55,350 nt of DNA from RGIG5612 sp963591145 (GTDB taxonomy: Bacteria > Bacillota > Clostridia > Lachnospirales > Lachnospiraceae): positions 1-55,350 of the forward strand of contig CAVARE010000040.1 of NCBI GenBank assembly GCA_963591145.1, written 5' to 3'. Positions 19,009-26,892 of the stretch are shown piece by piece. How positions within the stretch are numbered: position 1 is the stretch's first letter; each line of letters begins with the position of its first letter. Below the pieces are notes generated by a model, which was given only the letters and a program-made list of their open reading frames with translations, had not been told where the DNA came from and made no database searches. A program made the position numbers and the translations under genes.

Positions 19009-20043
19009 ATGAATCAGAAAAAAGAGTCCATCACGCTTGATATTAAAAAGGAAAATATCGCAAATGTATACCTCTTCTATGGCGAGGAGGCTTACAAGAA
19101 GCGCCATTATAAGGATGAACTGAAGGAGGCCGTGACAGGCGGCAATATGATGAACTATGCGCAGTTTTCAGGCAAGGACATAGACTGGCAGGAGATATAT
19201 GATGCTGCCATGACTATGCCTTTTTTTGCAAATAAGAGGCTTATAGTTGTGGAAAATTCTGATAAATTTAAAGCCAAAAAATCAGAAGAAGCTGATGCTG
19301 CCCCGACTGCCCAAAAAACCAAAGAACCCGATATACTGGAGAAGCTTCTTACAGATCTGCCGGAGACCACATGCCTTGCCTTCTTCGAGGAGGGAGCAGC
19401 TAAGAACAAAAAAGTATATAAGCTTGTTGCATCCAAGGGAGTTGTCTGTGAATGCAATGCAGATACAGAGGCAGATGTTGTAAAGTGGCTCAAAAAGGGA
19501 TTTATGTCGGAAAAGAAGAATGTTGAAGATTCAACTCTTCATCTGATGATTGCCCGTATCGGATTCGATTATGACAGGCTAAGAACTGAATTTGAAAAGG
19601 TTATAAGTTATACATATGGTAAGGAAACGGTAGATGACTCGGATATACTGGCCATAACATCGGAAAACGTTGAATCTAAGATATTTGACATGCTTACGGC
19701 TATGAGTGAGAAAAATATTGGCAGGGTACTGGCAAAATATCACGACCTGCTGACTAATAAGGAACATCCTCTGTATATTCTGGCGATGCTGAGAAGTCAG
19801 TTTAGGACTATGCTTCAGGTTGCTGAGCTTAAAGATCAGGGATTGTCAACGGCGGCTATGTCCAAGGCAACAGGAAGGCCGCCATTTGCAATCAATAACA
19901 TGAAGAGATATTTAGAATATTTCCCACGGAAAAGGATTGAGGACATACTGGAAGAAATAGCTGACACAGACAGAAAATGTAAAACCGGAGAGGTACAGGA
20001 TCAAGTGGGTGTGGAGATTCTTCTTGTCAGATTTTCAGCCTGA
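19009..20043 (+). CDS. holA: DNA polymerase III delta subunit
   Basis: The delta subunit opens the beta sliding clamp within the clamp loader. The 344-residue protein shows the family layout: N-terminal AAA-like domain starting NVYLFYGEEAYKKRHYKDEL, the KRLIVVENSDKFK region, then C-terminal helical collar segments (LLTNKEHPLYILAMLRSQFRTML and GRPPFAINNMKRYLEYFP). An in-frame TTG at 18976 exists. The ATG at 19009 is preferred because GGAG (19002-19005) is close and the protein then starts at a usual distance from the first motif; the short 3-base spacing leaves some doubt. rpsT, often next, is absent. Confidence 0.9.
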   Translation: MNQKKESITLDIKKENIANVYLFYGEEAYKKRHYKDELKEAVTGGNMMNYAQFSGKDIDWQEIYDAAMTMPFFANKRLIVVENSDKFKAKKSEEADAAPTAQKTKEPDILEKLLTDLPETTCLAFFEEGAAKNKKVYKLVASKGVVCECNADTEADVVKWLKKGFMSEKKNVEDSTLHLMIARIGFDYDRLRTEFEKVISYTYGKETVDDSDILAITSENVESKIFDMLTAMSEKNIGRVLAKYHDLLTNKEHPLYILAMLRSQFRTMLQVAELKDQGLSTAAMSKATGRPPFAINNMKRYLEYFPRKRIEDILEEIADTDRKCKTGEVQDQVGVEILLVRFSA

Positions 20044-20116
20044 AGAAGCGGCGATAATGCCTGAAATAGAGGCAAAAATTCGGATAAAATTTCAAGTCAG
20101 TTTATCGATAATTGTG

Positions 20117-20145
20117 TTGACACAGGGCATTTGCAATGGTAAACT
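20117..20145 (+). promoter_or_regulatory. Sigma-A promoter of the infC operon
   Basis: TTGACA (20117-20122), a 17-base spacer and TAAACT (20140-20145). It lies about 225 bases before infC, leaving a long structured leader. Confidence 0.8.
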
Positions 20146-20151
20146 GTCACA

Positions 20152-20369
20152 GTCGTTTGAAAACAAAGAAGAGTTCCACTCTCACCACGTCGCCAGGGGC
20201 GCGCACGATGGTTGATATTTTCAGACAATCAGGGGATTGTTATGAACATGTGAGTGGATACGCAAGTATCCATTTTTTATTGCAGAATTGATATGTCAAT
20301 GTGGCATCGTCTGCTCGAGTGGATAGAGATGTTCGATTATTAAAAAGTGCTTGTCACTTGGGAGGTGAA
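20152..20369 (+). promoter_or_regulatory. infC-rpmI-rplT leader, probable L20-type attenuator
   Basis: The region from the promoter to infC contains no gene. CCACTC (20176-20181) can pair with GAGTGG (20252-20257). The latter overlaps the left arm of a terminator hairpin (20255-20272), so the two folds exclude each other. In B. subtilis this operon is controlled by L20 binding to its leader and causing premature termination; position and architecture fit that class. Direct recognition of an L20 site was not possible by eye. Confidence 0.65.
20255..20278 (+). terminator. Attenuator hairpin in the infC leader
   Basis: TGGATAC (20255-20261) and GTATCCA (20266-20272) form a 7-bp stem closed by GCAA and followed by TTTTTT. 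Confidence 0.82.
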
Positions 20370-20876
20370 ATTATCGACAACTTAATTAATGAACAGATCA
20401 GAGCCAAGGAAGTCAGATTACTTGGAGAGGAAGGCCAGCAGCTAGGAATTTTCAGCTTACAGGAAGCGCTTGCTCAGGCGGAGGAAGTTGGAGTTGACCT
20501 GGTTCTTATTGCACCGAAGGCAGAGCCGCCTGTTTGCAGAATCATAGATTACGGCAAGTATCGTTATGAACAGCTGCGCAGAGAGAAGGAAGCCAAAAAG
20601 AAGCAGAAGATCGTAGAGGTCAAGGAGATCAGACTTTCACCGAATATCGATATAAATGATATCAGAACCAAGGCTAATAACGCGAGAAAGTTCATTGAAA
20701 AAGGCGACAAGGTTAAGGTCGCACTCAGGTTCAGAGGTAGAGAGATGGCACATATGCAGGAGAGCAAGCATCATCTTGATGATTTTGCTGAGATGCTCGC
20801 TGATGTTGCCAATGTCGATAAGGCACCGAAGGTTGAGGGAAGGAACATGGTTATGTTCCTGACACAGAAGAAGTAA
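20370..20876 (+). CDS. infC: Translation initiation factor IF-3 (ATT start)
   Basis: IF-3 binds the 30S subunit, discriminates start codons and prevents subunit joining. The 168-residue protein begins IDNLINEQIRAKEVRLLGEEG after the initiator, has the N-domain, the lysine-rich linker (REKEAKKKQKIVEVKEIRL) and the C-domain (KVALRFRGREMAH). No ATG, GTG or TTG gives the known N-terminus. A strong GGAGGTGA (20361-20368) lies directly before ATT at 20370, and ATT is the known start of infC in E. coli and Geobacillus, where IF-3 represses its own translation by rejecting that codon. Longer in-frame starts upstream run through the leader and have no ribosome site. Confidence 0.94.
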   Translation: MIDNLINEQIRAKEVRLLGEEGQQLGIFSLQEALAQAEEVGVDLVLIAPKAEPPVCRIIDYGKYRYEQLRREKEAKKKQKIVEVKEIRLSPNIDINDIRTKANNARKFIEKGDKVKVALRFRGREMAHMQESKHHLDDFAEMLADVANVDKAPKVEGRNMVMFLTQKK

Positions 20877-20908
20877 ACGATAATAATTAACTACTAGGAG
20901 GAATAGAT

Positions 20909-21106
20909 ATGCCAAAGGTAAAAACAAAAAGAGCAGCTGCTAAGCGTTTTAAAAAGACAGCAGATGGAAATTTAAAGAGAAATAAGGCATTCAAGAGCCA
21001 CATTCTTACAAAGAAGACAACGAAGAGAAAACGTAACCTTCGTAAAGCAACAATGACTGATGCTACTAATGTTAAGAACATGAAGAAGATCTTACCATAC
21101 CTGTAA
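20909..21106 (+). CDS. rpmI: 50S ribosomal protein L35
   Basis: 65 residues, MPKVKTKRAAAKRFKKTADG, the standard L35 sequence and size. AGGAGG (20896-20901) precedes the ATG. It lies between infC and rplT, as in nearly all bacteria. Confidence 0.97.
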   Translation: MPKVKTKRAAAKRFKKTADGNLKRNKAFKSHILTKKTTKRKRNLRKATMTDATNVKNMKKILPYL

Positions 21107-21130
21107 GAGATCAGAACGGAGGAATGAAGA

Positions 21131-21487
21131 ATGGCAAGAATTAAAGGTGGCTTAAATGCCAAGAAAAAACACAACAGAACTTTAAAGCTGGCTAAGGGAT
21201 ACAGAGGAGCCAGATCAAAACAGTATAGAGTTGCAAAACAGTCTGTAATGCGTGCATTAGCAACATCATATGCAGGCAGAAAGCAGAAGAAACGCCAGTT
21301 CAGACAGCTGTGGATCGCACGTATCAATGCAGCAGCAAGAATGAACGACCTTTCATACAGCAAATTCATGTATGGCTTAAAGCTTGCAGGATCTGATCTT
21401 AACAGAAAGGTATTAGCAGATATCGCTGTTAATGATGCAGCAGCTTTTGCACAGTTAGCAGAAACAGCTAAGAAAGCATTACAGTAA
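21131..21487 (+). CDS. rplT: 50S ribosomal protein L20
   Basis: 118 residues, MARIKGGLNAKKKHNRTLKL, then the RQLWIARINAAAR core; full length for L20. In Bacillota L20 also binds the operon leader and represses the operon, which fits the leader at 20152-20369. GGAGG precedes the ATG and a terminator follows. Confidence 0.97.
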   Translation: MARIKGGLNAKKKHNRTLKLAKGYRGARSKQYRVAKQSVMRALATSYAGRKQKKRQFRQLWIARINAAARMNDLSYSKFMYGLKLAGSDLNRKVLADIAVNDAAAFAQLAETAKKALQ

Positions 21488-21502
21488 TCTATGAAATGTA
21501 GT

Positions 21503-21545
21503 AAGCGGGCTGCGTGTCGAGGGTGACACCGCCCGCTTTCTTTTT
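21503..21545 (+). terminator. Rho-independent terminator of infC-rpmI-rplT
   Basis: AAGCGGGC (21503-21510) pairs with GCCCGCTT (21531-21538). An inner GTGTC/GACAC stem lies within the loop, and the structure is followed by TCTTTTT. Confidence 0.92.
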
Positions 21546-21713
21546 AGCAGCAGCCATATTGGCACCAGGCTGTGTCAATCTTTTTCTGATGAAGCAGATG
21601 GGGATTTAAGCAAGTTACTTGGTATAGTTATTAGCAGGCCGTTGTATTAGGTATGCCGATAGGCTGACAGCACTTTTAAAGCAGTAAGAAGTTTTGCTGA
21701 AAGGACATATGTG

Positions 21714-23405
21714 ATGGAAGAAACGAAAGAAATCTCTAAAAATTTTATTGAGCATTTCATTGAGCAGGATCTGGCAGAAGGAAACAGATGCTATGGAATG
21801 AAGATACATACACGTTTCCCGCCGGAACCGAATGGATATCTTCATATAGGACATTGTAAGGCACTGACAATTGATTTCGGAATGGCTGAGAAATTTGGCG
21901 GAATATGTAACCTCAGAATGGATGATACTAACCCTGCCAAGGAAGATACAGAATTCGTAGATGCAATCCAGGAGGATATACACTGGCTGGGATTTGACTG
22001 GGGCGACAGATTTTTCTATGGTTCTGATTATTTCGAGCAGACATACGAGTATGCGGTAGAGCTTATCAAGAAGGGGCTTGCCTATGTATGCGAGCTGTCT
22101 GCAGAGGAATTCAGGGAGTATAGAGGAGATATCGGACAGCCAGCCAGAAGCCCATACAGAGACAGACCGATAGAGGAAAGCCTGGATCTGTTCGAGAGAA
22201 TGAAAAATGGAGAGTTTCCTGAAGGCAAATATACGCTTCGTGCCAAGATTGACCTGGCCAGCGGCAACTTCAACATGAGAGATCCTGTTATCTATCGTAT
22301 CAGGTATATTGAACATCACAGACAGGGAACAAAATGGTGCATTTTCCCAATGTATGATTTTGCTCATCCTATTCAGGATGCTCTGGAAGGCATCACTCAT
22401 TCGCTGTGTTCATTGGAATATGAAGCCCACAGACCGCTGTATGATTGGGTAGTTTCTAATGTATCTATTCCGGGAATCAAGCCGCGCCAGATAGAATTTG
22501 CCAGATTGGGTATCAATTATACCGTAATGAGCAAACGAAAGCTGCGCCAGCTGGTGGAAAATGAATATGTATCAGGCTGGGATGATCCTAGAATGCCTAC
22601 CCTGTGCGGACTTAGAAGAAGAGGCTATACTTCTAAGAGCATCAGGGATTTCTGCGAGAAGATCGGTGTTTCTAAGGTAGATTCCACAGTCGACTGGGCA
22701 TTTCTTGAGAGCTGCTTAAGAGACGATCTGAATGCAAATGCGAAGCGCGTAATGGCTGTCATTGACCCGATTAAGCTTACGATTACGAATTATCCTGAAG
22801 GACAGAGTGAGACTCTTACGATAGAGAATAATCCGCTGGATGAAAATGCGGGAACCAGAGATATTACATTCTCGGGTAATCTGTGGATCGAAAGAGAGGA
22901 TTTTGCGGAGGAACCGCCTAAGAAATACAAGAGATTGTTCCCTGGCAATGAGGTCCGCTTAAAGGGAGCCTATGTTATTAATTGTACAGGCTGCGTTAAG
23001 GATGAAGATGGCAATGTCATTGAAGTCTTAGCAGAGTATCAGCCTGACAGCAAGGGCGGAGACCCTGCTGACGGACATAAGGTAAAGGGTGCTACGATAC
23101 ATTGGGTTGACCAGAATACGGCAGTGGATGCTGAGGTAAGACAGTATTCATATTTATTTGCTGATCCTGACCCGGACGGTCCTGACAAGAATTTCCTTGA
23201 TGCATTAAATCCTGACAGTCTGACAGTGTTTAAGGGCTCTAAGGTTGAGGCCAGCCTTGCAGATGTTAAGATGCCGGAAAAAGGAAAGGACTGCGAGGGC
23301 TTCCAGTTTATGAGACAGGGATATTTCTGCCTCGATAATAAGGATGCGGCACCTGGACATCTGGTATTTAACAGAAGTGTGGCACTGAAGGACGGCTTCA
23401 GATAA
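21714..23405 (+). CDS. glnS: Glutaminyl-tRNA synthetase
   Basis: Charges tRNA-Gln directly with glutamine. The 563-residue class I enzyme has the HIGH motif in GYLHIGHCKAL (HIGH at 44-47), the KMSKS-equivalent VMSKR (271-275), and a C-terminal anticodon-binding beta-barrel half (about 335-563). It is GlnRS rather than GluRS by the FPPEPNGYLHIGH and MDDTNPAKED patterns. GTG at 21711 and ATG at 21714 are both usable; ATG is taken, with AAGGA 8 bases before. Many Bacillota lack GlnRS and use GluRS with GatCAB, so this gene marks the subset of clostridia that acquired it. dut follows after 13 bases. Confidence 0.95.
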   Translation: MEETKEISKNFIEHFIEQDLAEGNRCYGMKIHTRFPPEPNGYLHIGHCKALTIDFGMAEKFGGICNLRMDDTNPAKEDTEFVDAIQEDIHWLGFDWGDRFFYGSDYFEQTYEYAVELIKKGLAYVCELSAEEFREYRGDIGQPARSPYRDRPIEESLDLFERMKNGEFPEGKYTLRAKIDLASGNFNMRDPVIYRIRYIEHHRQGTKWCIFPMYDFAHPIQDALEGITHSLCSLEYEAHRPLYDWVVSNVSIPGIKPRQIEFARLGINYTVMSKRKLRQLVENEYVSGWDDPRMPTLCGLRRRGYTSKSIRDFCEKIGVSKVDSTVDWAFLESCLRDDLNANAKRVMAVIDPIKLTITNYPEGQSETLTIENNPLDENAGTRDITFSGNLWIEREDFAEEPPKKYKRLFPGNEVRLKGAYVINCTGCVKDEDGNVIEVLAEYQPDSKGGDPADGHKVKGATIHWVDQNTAVDAEVRQYSYLFADPDPDGPDKNFLDALNPDSLTVFKGSKVEASLADVKMPEKGKDCEGFQFMRQGYFCLDNKDAAPGHLVFNRSVALKDGFR

Positions 23406-23418
23406 TAGGGAGACAGAT

Positions 23419-23868
23419 GTGAATAATATCCATACAGTAGCGATAAAGAAATTAAATGAAGATGCGGTGATTCCCACCTACGGAACGGCGTATTCTGCAG
23501 GAGCTGATCTTTATGCATGCCTTAAGGAGCCTGTGTCAATTAACCCGGGAGAGGCCTATATGGTGCATATTGGAATTGCCGTGGAGATACCGGAGGGCTA
23601 TGTGGGATTAGTATTTGCCCGCAGCGGCATGGCTTCTAAGAGAGGCCTGGCACCTTCTAACAAGGTGGGAGTCATAGATGCTGACTATAGAGGTGAGATC
23701 ATGGTGCCAATGTTTAATCATTCTAAACAGGTTCAGACCATTGAACCTGGTGAGAGAGTGGCACAGATGGTGATCACTCCGTTCCTGATGGCTGATTGGA
23801 ATGTAGTGGATGAACTGGGAGAAACAGACAGAGGTGCCAGCGGATTTGGAAGCACGGGATTAAAATAA
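23419..23868 (+). CDS. dut: dUTP diphosphatase
   Basis: Hydrolyses dUTP to dUMP and keeps uracil out of DNA. The 149 residues contain the trimeric dUTPase motifs in order: SAGADLYA, FARSGMASKRGL, NKVGVIDADYRGEI, GERVAQMVI and the C-terminal GASGFGSTG. The start is GTG at 23419, after AGGGAGA. The gene is coupled closely to glnS, an unusual pair with no obvious functional link. Confidence 0.96.
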   Translation: MNNIHTVAIKKLNEDAVIPTYGTAYSAGADLYACLKEPVSINPGEAYMVHIGIAVEIPEGYVGLVFARSGMASKRGLAPSNKVGVIDADYRGEIMVPMFNHSKQVQTIEPGERVAQMVITPFLMADWNVVDELGETDRGASGFGSTGLK

Positions 23869-23881
23869 TACAGAGCTAAAG

Positions 23882-23910
23882 TTGAAGGCAATGGAGTATT
23901 TTGGTACAAT
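23882..23910 (+). promoter_or_regulatory. Sigma-A promoter
   Basis: TTGAAG (23882-23887), a 17-base spacer and TACAAT (23905-23910). It leaves a leader of about 90 bases before the NifU-like gene at 24009. Confidence 0.72.
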
Positions 23911-24008
23911 GCAGTCGATTAAGTATCAGAAAATTCATTGGTTCAGTGATAATTATTCAGGTATTTCACACGATAACTATACAACGATAATTCTTAAGGG
24001 AGGTTCAA

Positions 24009-24701
24009 ATGATCTATTCAAAAGAAGTTGAATTGATGTGTCCTATCGCCTCAGGAGCTAACCATGGACCAGCTCCTATTCCTCAGGAAGGTGAATGGAA
24101 CAAAGTAAAGGAAATAAAAGAAGTAAAAGGACTCACCCACGGCATCGGCTGGTGCGCACCTCAGCAGGGAGCATGTAAGCTCACTTTAAATGTTAAGGAT
24201 GGAGTTATTGAAGAAGCTCTGGTAGAAACGATTGGATGCTCAGGAATGACCCATTCGGCAGCAATGGCAGCTGAAATCCTTCCGGGCAAGACTATTCTCG
24301 AGGCTCTTAATACCGACCTTGTATGTGATGCGATTAATACAGCCATGAGAGAGCTGTTCCTTCAGATTGTTTACGGACGTACTCAGACGGCATTTTCTGA
24401 AGGTGGTCTTCCGATTGGCGCAGGACTTGAGGATCTGGGTAAGGGCTTAAGAAGCCAGGTCGGTACTATGTACGGAACTAAGGCTAAGGGACCTCGCTAT
24501 CTTGAAATGACAGAGGGCTATGTTACAGGTATCGCCCTTGATGCTAATGACGAGATTATCGGATATCAGTTCGTAAGTCTGGGCAAGATGACAGACTTCA
24601 TCAAAAAAGGTGATGATCCTAATACAGCCTGGGAAAAGGCTAAGGGTCAGTATGGACGTGTTGCTGATGCTGTTAAGATCGTAGATCCTAGATGTGAATA
24701 A
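24009..24701 (+). CDS. NifU/IscU-like iron-sulfur scaffold-type protein
   Basis: A 230-residue protein of the group annotated as iron-sulfur cluster assembly scaffold-like and found paired with GGGtGRT proteins. It carries conserved cysteines in GIGWCAPQQGACKLTLNV and VETIGCSGMTHSAAMA, the latter resembling the IscU cysteine region. A motif-rich C-terminal half (YGTKAKGPRYLEMTEGYV) belongs to this family only. GGGAGG precedes the ATG. It is separated by 18 bases from the GGGtGRT gene, so they are surely expressed together. The biochemical role is not established as far as I know. Confidence 0.83.
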   Translation: MIYSKEVELMCPIASGANHGPAPIPQEGEWNKVKEIKEVKGLTHGIGWCAPQQGACKLTLNVKDGVIEEALVETIGCSGMTHSAAMAAEILPGKTILEALNTDLVCDAINTAMRELFLQIVYGRTQTAFSEGGLPIGAGLEDLGKGLRSQVGTMYGTKAKGPRYLEMTEGYVTGIALDANDEIIGYQFVSLGKMTDFIKKGDDPNTAWEKAKGQYGRVADAVKIVDPRCE

Positions 24702-24719
24702 GAAAGGAGGAGACACATT

Positions 24720-25721
24720 ATGGCATTATTTGAATCATATGAGAGACGTATAGATCAGATCAACAAGAAGCTTGCAGAGTATGGGATCTCCTCACTTGAA
24801 GAAGCTGAGAAGATTACTAAGGATAAGGGCCTTGATATTTATGCGCAGGTTAAGGCTATTCAGCCTATTTGCTTCGAAAATGCATGCTGGGCTTATACAG
24901 TAGGTGCGGCACTTGCGATAAAGAAGGGTCAGACCAGGGCAGCCGATATTGCGGCAACGCTGGGCGAGGGACTTCAGTCCTTCTGCATTCCAGGCTCGGT
25001 TGCAGACCAGAGAAAGGTTGGCCTCGGACATGGCAATCTGGGCAAGATGCTGCTCGAAGAGGAAACTGAATGTTTTGCTTTCTTGGCAGGTCATGAATCA
25101 TTTGCAGCTGCAGAGGGAGCTATAGGTATAGCCGAGAAGGCTAATCGTGTAAGAACCAAACCGCTGAGAGTTATCCTTAACGGACTCGGTAAGGATGCTG
25201 CTAAGATCATTTCAAGAATCAATGGATTTACATATGTTCAGACTGAATATGATTATTATACAGGCGAGCTCAAGGAAGTTCAGAGAATCAAGTATTCTGA
25301 CGGAGTAAGAGGTCAGGTTAACTGCTATGGTGCAAATGACGTCCAGGAGGGCGTTGCAATCATGCATAAAGAGGGTGTTGATGTCTCTATTACAGGCAAT
25401 TCAACTAATCCGACCCGTTTCCAGCATCCGGTTGCAGGAACTTATAAGAAAGAATGCATCGAACAGGGCAAGAAATATTTCTCTGTAGCATCAGGAGGCG
25501 GAACAGGACGTACACTTCATCCTGATAATATGGCAGCAGGCCCTGCTTCTTATGGCATGACAGATACAATGGGACGTATGCATTCTGATGCTCAGTTTGC
25601 CGGCTCATCCTCAGTCCCGGCTCACGTTGAGATGATGGGACTCATCGGCATGGGCAATAACCCTATGGTTGGCGCTACGGTTGCAGTAGCAGTTGCGGTA
25701 GCAGAGGCCATGAATAAGTAA
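24720..25721 (+). CDS. GGGtGRT family protein
   Basis: A 333-residue protein named after its motif, here GGGTGRT at residues 259-265 within VASGGGTGRTLHPDN. The Gly-rich motif and VAVAVAVAEAMN end suggest a nucleotide- or phosphate-binding loop; this is inference. There is no signal peptide or membrane helix, so it is cytoplasmic. AAAGGAGGAG precedes the ATG. The family is common in anaerobic clostridia next to the NifU-like gene, but its function is unknown to me. A terminator follows. Confidence 0.85.
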   Translation: MALFESYERRIDQINKKLAEYGISSLEEAEKITKDKGLDIYAQVKAIQPICFENACWAYTVGAALAIKKGQTRAADIAATLGEGLQSFCIPGSVADQRKVGLGHGNLGKMLLEEETECFAFLAGHESFAAAEGAIGIAEKANRVRTKPLRVILNGLGKDAAKIISRINGFTYVQTEYDYYTGELKEVQRIKYSDGVRGQVNCYGANDVQEGVAIMHKEGVDVSITGNSTNPTRFQHPVAGTYKKECIEQGKKYFSVASGGGTGRTLHPDNMAAGPASYGMTDTMGRMHSDAQFAGSSSVPAHVEMMGLIGMGNNPMVGATVAVAVAVAEAMNK

Positions 25722-25749
25722 AACAAGAGCACGAATTGTGAATATAAGT

Positions 25750-25792
25750 GGGATTGCAGAAGCATATATGTGCGCCGCAATCCCTTGTTTTT
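25750..25792 (+). terminator. Rho-independent terminator
   Basis: GGGATTGC (25750-25757) pairs with GCAATCCC (25777-25784), followed by TTGTTTTT. It closes the GGGtGRT operon. Its loop contains the ATGTGCG seen in the terminator at 18797. Confidence 0.9.
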
Positions 25793-25813
25793 ATCATCAG
25801 CGTAACTGCGATT

Positions 25814-26803
25814 ATGACAAAGTCTTCAGCTGAAAAACAGAATATTAATTACCTTAAGGCAGTAGCTATAATAATGGTTGTATTTTATCATGCTATTTGC
25901 GACATTTTATGTACTCCGAATGCAAACGATTTGGTTGCAGCGGAAGTCAAAGCGGTGATGGAAAATGTACATGTACCTCTTTTTTTTCTGATAGCAGGAT
26001 ATTTGTGTCACAAACAAAATGTAATAAGCTTCTATAGGAAAAAAGTACAGCGAATTTTAATTCCATTCGTGTTTATGTCATGTCTAAAAGTGCTTTTTAA
26101 TAATTTGATTTCCTCAACGCATATTCATGGTAGTGATATAACATACCAGCTGTTTGATGCGTTTGCTTGTGGAAAACTATATTGGTTTTGTTATGCGATA
26201 CTCATAATATATATGGTTGCACCACTGTTTTGGAATGACAAAATTCGCATATGGCTGATGTTAATTATTACTTTAACTGCAAATTTTGTTTTGGGTATAG
26301 CAAATGTTGAACTAACGTATGTGCTACAAATTAGAAATGCAATATATCAGCTTCCATTTTTTTTGACAGGCATGTTGCTGTCGCAGTGTAAATTTAAGTC
26401 ACAATTAATTGCGACAAAACTTCTATTACTGGCAGGCTCACTGATAGTTGCTATAGTCACGATTTGTATGAAATTTTTGTTAGACATAGATAATTATCTC
26501 GTTAATTTTGTAATGGGTCTTTCTATAATGTATATTTTGTATAACCTGGCTGTATCCATTAGAAGCAATGCCATAGATAAATTACTCACATTACCCGCCA
26601 GATATTCACTTCAAATTATGCTATTTGATAGTTTCTATAGAATTGTTTTAATATCAATATTATCTAAATTTATGAATAAAGAGATATGGATGGTAATAAT
26701 AGTTAGCATAATGGTATTGCTGTTTTCCTGTGTTTCCTGTGAGGTAATTGCAAAAATTCCAGGGGTGAGAACATTGATGGGGGTGAAACAATGCTTTTCT
26801 TGA
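25814..26803 (+). CDS. Membrane acyltransferase, family 3
   Basis: A 329-residue integral membrane protein with about ten helices. NINYLKAVAIIMVVFYHA at the start carries the catalytic-type His of acyltransferase family 3, which O-acetylates cell-wall or surface glycans; FFLIAGYL is the second family motif. An ATG at 25748 would place the N-terminus inside the preceding terminator, so 25814 is preferred, although no good ribosome site precedes it. Base composition is clearly more AT-rich than its neighbours, with AAA, TTT and ATA codons frequent, which suggests acquisition. It precedes an LCP protein, consistent with envelope modification. The acceptor is unknown. Confidence 0.82.
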   Translation: MTKSSAEKQNINYLKAVAIIMVVFYHAICDILCTPNANDLVAAEVKAVMENVHVPLFFLIAGYLCHKQNVISFYRKKVQRILIPFVFMSCLKVLFNNLISSTHIHGSDITYQLFDAFACGKLYWFCYAILIIYMVAPLFWNDKIRIWLMLIITLTANFVLGIANVELTYVLQIRNAIYQLPFFLTGMLLSQCKFKSQLIATKLLLLAGSLIVAIVTICMKFLLDIDNYLVNFVMGLSIMYILYNLAVSIRSNAIDKLLTLPARYSLQIMLFDSFYRIVLISILSKFMNKEIWMVIIVSIMVLLFSCVSCEVIAKIPGVRTLMGVKQCFS

Positions 26804-26892
26804 CATAGACTCGTTAAATTGCTAAACTCTTGTGGCAAATATTTGAGCCTTTTGGTGAAAATGCATATAAAAAATAAAAGCGAGATTATAAT

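Noticed and set aside
20301..20369. Longer IF-3 starting upstream
   Set aside because: The added residues come from the leader, have no ribosome site, and do not match IF-3; GGAGGTGA points to the ATT at 20370.
21505..21536. rplT terminator as a fifth repeat copy
   Set aside because: GGGCTGCGTGTCGAGGGTGAC resembles one arm of the repeat, but the stem, apical sequence and other arm are absent; probably chance.
21615..22400. Minus-strand frame of 261 codons opposite glnS
   Set aside because: It is an antisense shadow of a conserved gene with no recognisable domain.
25748..25813. Longer N-terminus for the acyltransferase
   Set aside because: It would be encoded by the terminator hairpin of the preceding operon.
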